Shown here in pieces: positions 35,001 through 42,786 of a stretch of 42,786 nt of DNA (the first letter of the stretch is position 1; each line of letters opens with the position of its first letter). The stretch is from a virus. The notes under the pieces were generated by a model. The model did no database searches, had not been told where the DNA came from, and saw only the letters and a program-made list of their open reading frames with translations. The stretch spans positions 1 through 42,786 of IMG/VR virus record IMGVR_UViG_3300031963_000314, one strand, 5' to 3'. The translations under genes and the position numbers were made by a program.

Positions 35001-38000
35001 TGGCTAACGCTAGACAGTTAAAGAAAATGGGTCAAACGGCATACAAAGCCGATTCCGGAAAAACCGATAGCCCTAAGGCGCGAGCAATCTCTAAAAAAAC
35101 TACTAAAATTGTTAACAACGCTCGGTCAAATAAAACTTTTGATTTTAAAAGAACCCCGGCAGAGAACAAGGGTAGCGTAGTAAAGGGTCAAACTGGAAAA
35201 AAAGCTAACGCAGTAATTGAAGGCCGAATTAGCGAAGTTAAAAAAGAGGCTAAGAAGGGCGGGAGCAAATAATGGCTAAGAAACCAGCATTCCTAAAAGG
35301 TAAGTACACCGATGAAAAGGACAAGAAGAAAGACGCCGAAATGACTAAGCGTCTAAGTCCTAAGGAAAAGGCTAAGTTCAAAGAAGAAGACAAAAAGCAC
35401 CCAAAGCCAAAGACCATGGCTGAGGACAAGGCTTCGGACGCCAAGATTATCAAGGACATCAAGTCTAATCGTAAGCCAGCACCTAAGGGCAAAGCACCTG
35501 CTAAGAAGCCAGGTAAGAAGTAGCCTTAAACAGTTTAGATTAGCCCTGCGAAAGCGGGGCTTTTCTTTTATTCTAAGAGTGGCTCTATGCGGGAGCCGTA
35601 CCACCCTTGCGCTGTATCTTGCTTACTCTATTGGAGACGTAATGTCTAGCATTTCTAGAGACCCGAAACGAAAGGTCTCCGAGCCTACCGAGGCTGATTT
35701 CGCCAGAGGTATCGCTGGCAGTGCTGACCTTACACGCGGAACCGCCAGTTTCTTGGTATCGCTTGCCGCAAATATCCTATTGAGTAAATCAAGACAGCGG
35801 AGGAAGCGTTGAGTATAGTACCAACCTTAACCGCATCAATTAAGTCCCTAGAGACTCACTTTACCAAAGAACTACACAATGTAGCTAAGGCCGCCGGTTG
35901 GCCTGAGGACATCTACTCTCAGCTTAGGGTCGTATCTGACCAGGACGGCGTTGGAATACGAGTCCCTATGAAGATTGAAAAAGAAGTTGGCGACCTAGAA
36001 TACGGGATTATTGGCGGACCAGCCGCGCCTGTTCTTAGGAAGTTTGCTAACCACATCTCTCAGACGCTTGCCAATAACATCGTAGACACCTCCCTAGACC
36101 GCCTAGTAGCAGAGGGGGTAATCCCGTGAGTTATCTATTTAGCGAAGACGCTGCCCTAAAGTCTTTCCTGCAAGGGTTCACTGTCTCAGATGAGAAGGTG
36201 GCCAGCCGCCCTGTTCAGGTCTGGTATGTTACCCCGGACCTTGAGTTTAGAAACCAGTCTTTCCCGTTCATAACACTAGAGCTTATTGACTCAGTTCCTG
36301 CTACTTACAGGCAGCACTCTGGAGTTGTAGTTGACAATGACCGTCAGGGCACTGTTACTCCTGTGGCTAACAAGGCTTACAGGTACGAAATCCCTATCGC
36401 GTGGGACCTTACCTACCAGATAACTACCTATGCTCGTCACCCGAGGCACGACCGTTTGCTTATCGCTAATCTTCTAAATAAAGCTTTCCCAGGCAAGCGT
36501 GGTTACTTGCCTGTGCGTAATGACCTGAACACTGAGACGGGATACCGTCACATGTTCCTAGATGAATTCACTAAACGAGACACCGTAGAGGATGGGCGAC
36601 GCCTGTACCGAAACGTATTCACCGTTTCAGTGACAAGTGAGGGCAGCGTTTCTCAGACACCGTCTGTAAGAGAAGTCGCAACCGTCCTTATCAACGACAC
36701 AACTGAAAACATCCCAGCTGGAATACAAATCGTCTAACACCCGTTCATTTACGAAAACTAAAGTCAAGGAGAATACCTTATGACGTACCTACGTCCCGGT
36801 GTCTACGTTGAAGAAACCCTCAACGCTATTGCACCAGTTGTCGGTGCTGCGTCTACCTCTGTGGCTGCCTTTGTAGGCACCATTGACCGTGGGCCAGTTA
36901 CCCCTACCCTAGTTACCTCGTGGTCTCAATACACTAGCCTATTTGGCTCGTGGGGCACGAACAACGATGTGACTACCGCAGTGTACTTGTTCTTTGCTAA
37001 CGGAGGAAGCCAGTGCTACATTAGACGTGTAGTGTCTTCTACAGCTGCAGCAGCAACTCGTACGCTAAATGACACCAACAGCACACCTGCCGCTACTCTT
37101 GCTATAGCTGCAAAAAACCCAGGTACTTGGGGTAACAGCGTATACGTTGCAGTTGATGAGTCTACCGTAACCGGCTATGTAAACATCACCGTATTCTACG
37201 GCGGAACAACTCAGGCGTATGCTGTAGAGCGATTCCCAGATGTAACCATGCTTACAACTGACCCACGCTATGCAGTTGCAATTATTAACGCTACCTCTAA
37301 GTACGTTACTGCTACGGACTCTAGTGCAGGAGACTCGCACAGCGCACTAGATAACCCAGCTACCACTGGTGGAACTCCACTAGCCTTGTCTAGCGGTAGT
37401 AACGGTACCTCTGTTACCACAGCAAACATTGTTGCCGGGGTTACTGCGTTTGACACAGTTAACTCGTCTCTAATCCTTAACGCACCTGGTGTAACTGGCG
37501 CTACTGACGTAAACGCTTTGATTACCTATGCAGAAGGACGCGGAGACGTATTCGTTGTAATCGACGCATTGAACGACACTGTATCAGCGCAGATAACCCG
37601 TGCTGCTCAGTACTCGTCAAGCTCTTACGCAGCGAACTACTACCCCAACCTAACAATTCCAAGCCCTACCTCAACTGCTTCAGGTGCAACTGTAACCGCT
37701 CCTTGTGGTGCAGCAGTCATCGGACGCATGGTGTCTACCGACGCATCTCGTGGTGTGTTTAAGGCTCCAGCAGGTATGGACGCAAGATTGTCAGGCGTTG
37801 TTTCGGTTGCTGCGCTTACTAACTCTGAGTTGGATGACCTAAACCAGGGTGACCCAGCACCAGTAAACGCAATCCGTTACATTCCGGGTTCAGGCATCGT
37901 AGTAATGGGTGCTCGTACTCTAAAGCCAGGATACGCTGACCGCTACATTCCGGTTCGTCGTAGCCTTATTTACCTACGCAAGGCGCTTACTGACCTGACT

Positions 38001-41000
38001 TCATTTGCTGTATTTGAGCCAAATGACTTCAGACTATGGAGCCAGATTACCTCAGCACTAGAGGCATTCCTTACTGACTTCTGGCAGCAGGGTGGCCTTC
38101 GAGGTCTAGCTCCTGCTGACGCCTACTTTGTTAAGTGTGACTCAGAGAACAACCCTACTGAGTCAATTGACCAAGGTGAGGTAAACATTGAAGTCGGTGT
38201 GGCTCTACAGCGCCCTGCTGAATTCGTAGTTATCCGCATTAGCCAATACGACAGCGGCGCTGTTGTAACCGTATCCTAGGAGGAACATAAATGGCAACCA
38301 GCAGCATCTCACGCTTCTCTAAGTTGGAGACGGACCCGCTAAGAAATTTTAGGTTCCTAGTGAACTTTACATTCTCTTCTGGCGGTGACAGCAACAATGA
38401 GCCTAGCGCATGGCGCAGCTTTACCGGTGGCTTTACTCAGGTAACCGGTCTAAGCACGTCTATTCAAAGTATCGGATACCGTGAAGGCGGTTTTAACACC
38501 ACCCTTCACTACGTTCCTGGTCAGGCATCATTCCAACCAATTTCGCTTCAGCGAGGCGTATTGTACGGAAAGTCAGAGGCCATCAACTGGATGAAGCAGC
38601 TATTCACTGCAGCAGCCGGTGAAGGTATTCCAGGCTCTGGCGGAAAGAACTTCCGTTGCAACTTGGAAATCCTTGTCCTTGACCACCCAATCGTAGCCTC
38701 ACCACAGCTAACCGCATCTGGTGCTGGAGACGCTTACAGCCCAACCGCCTACAAGATGAAGTTCATTGTCCACAACGCATGGATTACGAGCCTAAACTTT
38801 AGCGGCCTAAGCGCAGCTGACAACAACTTGATGTACGAAGACATGACCTTGGTACACGAGGGCTTGTCAGTCAGCTTCGTAAACAACTAAATATTTTAGT
38901 TGTTAAACTAATAGGTAAACCCGAATTAACTAGGAGCATTAAATGGAGAACTTTACTAGCGACCCAAACGCTATAAACGCAGCAGCAGCCGAACTCGAGA
39001 ATCCGGAAAAACCTGCTATTAAGACGGTAGCACCGTCTAAGACTGAGGTGTCGCTCCCCGGCGGTTTCATAGCCGGGGACGGCAGCCTCGTCAAGTACGC
39101 AGAAGTACGAGAGCTTACTGGCTCAGATGAAGAGGCCATTTCTAGGGCAGGGTCTATCGGCAGAGTGCTGGTAGCCATGTTGCAGAGAGGCTTAGTTTCA
39201 ATCGGTGACCAGACGGTGAAGAAGGAAGACTTGGATAGCTTGCTAAGCGGAGACCGAGACACAATTCTACTCGGCATTCGAAAAGTAACATTTGGCGACT
39301 CTATCGACTACAACCTTACCTGCCCTAGCTGCTCCACAGAGCTAGATGTAACGGTGGATTTGAATAAGGACATCCCTTACAAAAATCTTGAAGACCCAAT
39401 TAACGAGCGAAGCTTTACGTACAAGTCAAAGACCAAGGGAGACATCGTTATCTCTCTACCTAATGGTATGACGCAAAAGAAACTTCTGGAGAACAACGAC
39501 AAGACCAGAGCAGAGCTAAACACCATTCTGCTTGCGGGCTGCGTTGACTCCGTAGACGGAAAGGTGTCCCTCGGGGCATCAACCGTACTAGGTCTTGGCA
39601 TGGCTGACCGAGAGGCCATCATTGCTGAGATTGTAGACCGTAACCCGGGCCCACGCCTCGGGGAGGTGAAGACGACCTGCGAGGCTTGCGGAGAGGACAT
39701 TCCTATGCCGCTGTCGTTAGCAGACTTGTTTCGTCTATAAAGAATCAGATTACGAAGCACTACTCGACCAGTACGAAGCATTATCCCGTTTCTTCCCTGG
39801 ATGGACGCTCTCTGATATTAAAGAGCTTTCTTCCAGAGAACGTAATAACTGGCTGTCGCGAGCGGCTGGAAGAAAAAATACTGGTAAGTAGAAGGTAATA
39901 ACATGGCATCTGACTTCATGAGTAAGTTTGGAATCGGCGGGCAGTCCGGAAACAAAGTCCGCCTGGTCGCTGACCTTACCTCAGAGTACGCCAAACTAAA
40001 CACCGTTCTTGAAAAGACCAAAAAGCTTTCTGAAGATATTGCTAAGAACCTCAGAAAAGCAACTGGAAAAGGCGGCGGCACTGGCGACGTAATGGGCGGC
40101 ATGAACCTGCCTCCTATCGGCCCTGCCGCAAACATACCTATGGGCCAGGGCTCTGGCGACTTTACTTCCCTAGGATTCCAGGGCAAGGGGGCTGGAAAGC
40201 TAGAAGTCACTACTCCTACTGGATTTGTCTCCCCCAATAGAAAAGCTGAAGTATGGGACAACTTTAAGGCAAACATAGGTCAACTTGGACTCGGACTAGC
40301 TGCGGGCGGTGCCCAAGCGGTTGATGTCGAGGGCATGATTATGAACGACGTAGTTCGTCGTCGTTTTGGTTTCTATTCTGGTCAGCCTGGAACTCAGGCG
40401 GGCTCTGGGGCTATGAGAACCCTTATGAACCGCGGAACATTTATGGACCCAATGGATGCTGCTGGCGCAGTATCTGCCGGGGCCAGCATGGGCCTAATGC
40501 CTGGAATGAAGAACTACAATACAGTTCTTAACAGCATGGCCACTGTGTCTAACCTCACACCTGGCGTAAGCGGTGAGCAGGCTGCGGGCGCTGTGTCAGG
40601 ACTGAACCAGGCTAGAAATGTCAACATGCTTCGTATGATTGGCATTAATGTTCGAAATGAACAAGGTTTAATGCGCGGGTTTGAAGACATTGCAAATGAC
40701 CTTTGGTCAACCTTAACCCGTCAAAAGACCGGTGCTGGAAAAATTACAGCTGAAGACTTGGCGCTGTCTTTGCAGCCTGGTAACTCGCTTGACATGCTTC
40801 TTAACCAGTACTTTGGTAACGACCCTGTGCTAAGACAAAGTGTTGTGGCAGCTCTATATCAGAAAGCTGGTGGCGGAAGTTTTTCTAAAGAGTCTCTACA
40901 AAAAAGCGGCGCTAACCCAGAAGTTACACAGTCATTTGGACGTCGCAAGGCTGCAGAGTACGGCGCTATTGACACCTTCACTGATGCAGGCACTAGAGGA

Positions 41001-42786
41001 GTAATTACCTCAAATGACATGCTTACAAATGTTGCTAATGTATTTGCTGACGCAACTGGGCTGTTCAAGAGCGCCGTAGATGTATTCGTAGGTTTTACTT
41101 CTGGCGGACAGAACATCATGGGTGCCTTTGGCGGCGCTCCGGGAACCATCCTTGGTAGCGTAGTTAATTTTGGTAGAAATCTTTTCAGCAAAGCAGCTGG
41201 AGGCGAGGGCGTAGGTGGTGAGGGCGTAGGTGGCTCTGGAGTATCGTCGCCACTAAAAGGAAAGTTATCTACCCCTACTCACGGTGAGTTTGGTAACCAG
41301 GCAAGCTTTAGAAGTAGAAAACACCGAGGCGTAGACTTTAGGGCAAACACTGGAGACCCTGTATTTGCTGTTAAAGACGGAACCGTAGTCAAGGCCGGTG
41401 ACGAGGGAGACCTCGGAAACATGGTACGAATTAAACACAAAGACGGCAATAGAACTGTTTATGCTCACCTTAGTAAAATTGCCGCTAGAAAAGACTCCTC
41501 TGTTTCTGCGGGTGAGTTAATTGGGTATGCGGGGTATTCTGGCGGGGTTAACCCTAAGGGGCCAGCAGGGGCTCACCTACACCTCGGTCTTGAAACAAGT
41601 AGCGGCAAGGCAATTGACCCCTCGGCTTTCTTAAGCGGCGCGTCACCAGTTAGTTCTGCTGATGAAGGGGAGGCATCAGATACTGCCGAGACTAAGCCTA
41701 AAAGCCTATGGTCTCAGACAAGCGGTTCTAGTTCTTTGTGGTCTGACTCACCGACTACTGACGCTGCTGGCGGTGAGGGCGTAGGGGCAATCGGCGGAAG
41801 CTCATACGTCAGTGTTGGAAACTCTGGAGTTAATTACGGTGGAGTAACGGTAAACATTAACGTGCCTACTGGAACTGCGCTTAATGAAGAAAAACTTGCT
41901 AGAGAAATCAAGCGAGTATTGGCAGACGAAGAACAGCTAAGAATGGCGGTAACCCGATGACAGATTTTGATACCCAAAGCGGCCCAGTTAATACCACAGC
42001 GGCTAGGGATACCCAGGTAGTTTACGTTTATGGAAATGGTCAAAGGCAGTACCAACCAGTAGTTAGAACTACAGTAGGCACTGGTGTGTCGCCTACTATT
42101 TTCTACCAGTCGCCGCCAATCATTCAAAAAGAAGCCGGATTACCAATTGACGTAAAACCCGGTGACATAGTAACTAAGTACGGCTGGAACTATAACAGCC
42201 AAACTGCGTATGACAGCCCCTTTGAAGCAAAATATATATACGGGCAGCCTGCAACAAATTCAAGCGTCATTGACAATCAGGCGACAAAACCGTACAGACT
42301 TGCCGACGGCTCATACACCTATGTTCCTGCAGCAAACGCCAGTAGTGTTATTGAAGATTACGCTGAGCAAGGCGGCTCTATCCCCGCACCGCCAGAAAAC
42401 CCAAACAAATATAAGTGGAACTTGCCGCCGCACAAGTGGAGCATGCCTCTACGACCGGCCCCTGACAAATTTGCCGCAGGCGATAAAGGCAGGATGAGAA
42501 AACCTGTCTCTGATGCATACAGGCGCGGACGTATTTGGTGGAAAGCGAATGACCCTACCGTACAAGTTTTTTCCTCTGATAAACGTGGAGCCGTTGATAA
42601 GACTGCTAAACTAAACCTTCAGGACTCAGAGGCCAGACGGTACGGTTTTCAGTTTCTGTGGAATCCAGAGACATTCGGCACTAGTGTTGCAGTTCAGATG
42701 GAGGCGACCCCTAATGCGAACGACCGATTTCTGGCCGTTGCTGGTGCATTTCCTGCTACCGAAACAATTACTTTTAATATAAGAAT

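Overview
The window is part of the genome of a tailed bacteriophage with a contractile tail (myovirus type). Portal, HK97-type capsid, large terminase, tail sheath, tail tube, tail-chaperone and tape-measure genes are all recognisable. The host is most likely an actinobacterium, possibly an aquatic one. Reasons are the roughly even base composition, the mixed ATG/GTG/TTG starts with AGGAG-type ribosome sites, one probable leaderless gene, frequent TAATG/ATGA stop-start overlaps, and tail-fibre and small-protein families typical of actinophages and aquatic phages. The host is inference; no host gene is present.

Left arm (1-9.7 kb, all on the minus strand): about 20 small, mostly uncharacterised genes that look early or accessory. 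They include a DUF932-type protein, a DUF3846-type protein, an SH3-barrel-like protein, a helix-turn-helix protein, an MGLDMYL-type phage protein and several CxxC microproteins. They are split into short operons by a repeated intergenic cassette present about nine times. Read on the minus strand the cassette is: a terminator or GC-rich hairpin; a long perfect inverted repeat closed by TGGGTTGG/CCAACCCA with a different stem each time; two to four GTTTAC/GTTCAC boxes at exactly 11-bp spacing, sometimes followed by an inverted set; a GTGTCGGTTTT box; a TAGTnT-like -10; a leader (with a 5' hairpin in three copies); and an AGGA-type ribosome site. This looks like a coordinated, undescribed regulatory system and is the main finding.

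Divergence point (9.66-9.92 kb): the last cassette faces left, and a -10-like TAGACT six bases before an ATG faces right, so the plus-strand half starts with a likely leaderless gene.

Right arm (9.9-42.8 kb, all plus): small paralogous proteins and an HNH protein (9.9-12.3 kb); a PASTA-containing virion-type protein (12.4 kb); unknowns and an adhesin-like protein (13.5-18.3 kb); large terminase (18.4 kb), portal (21.0 kb), scaffold (22.8 kb) and major capsid (23.6 kb); connector and fibre genes (24.8-30.8 kb); a prolyl-hydroxylase-like oxygenase, an unknown and a sulfotransferase (30.8-32.9 kb) directly after a protein ending in PPYF repeats; a structured intergenic segment (32.94-33.05 kb); a connector protein; a run of small lysine-rich proteins (33.6-35.5 kb); then neck, sheath, tube, chaperone (with a start-less ORF implying +1 frameshifting), tape measure with an M23 peptidase domain, and a truncated tail/baseplate gene at the window edge.

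The late genes follow a head-then-tail assembly order. The modification enzymes sit inside the fibre cluster, which suggests that they act on virion proteins. No tRNA, integrase, insertion sequence or CRISPR array was seen.
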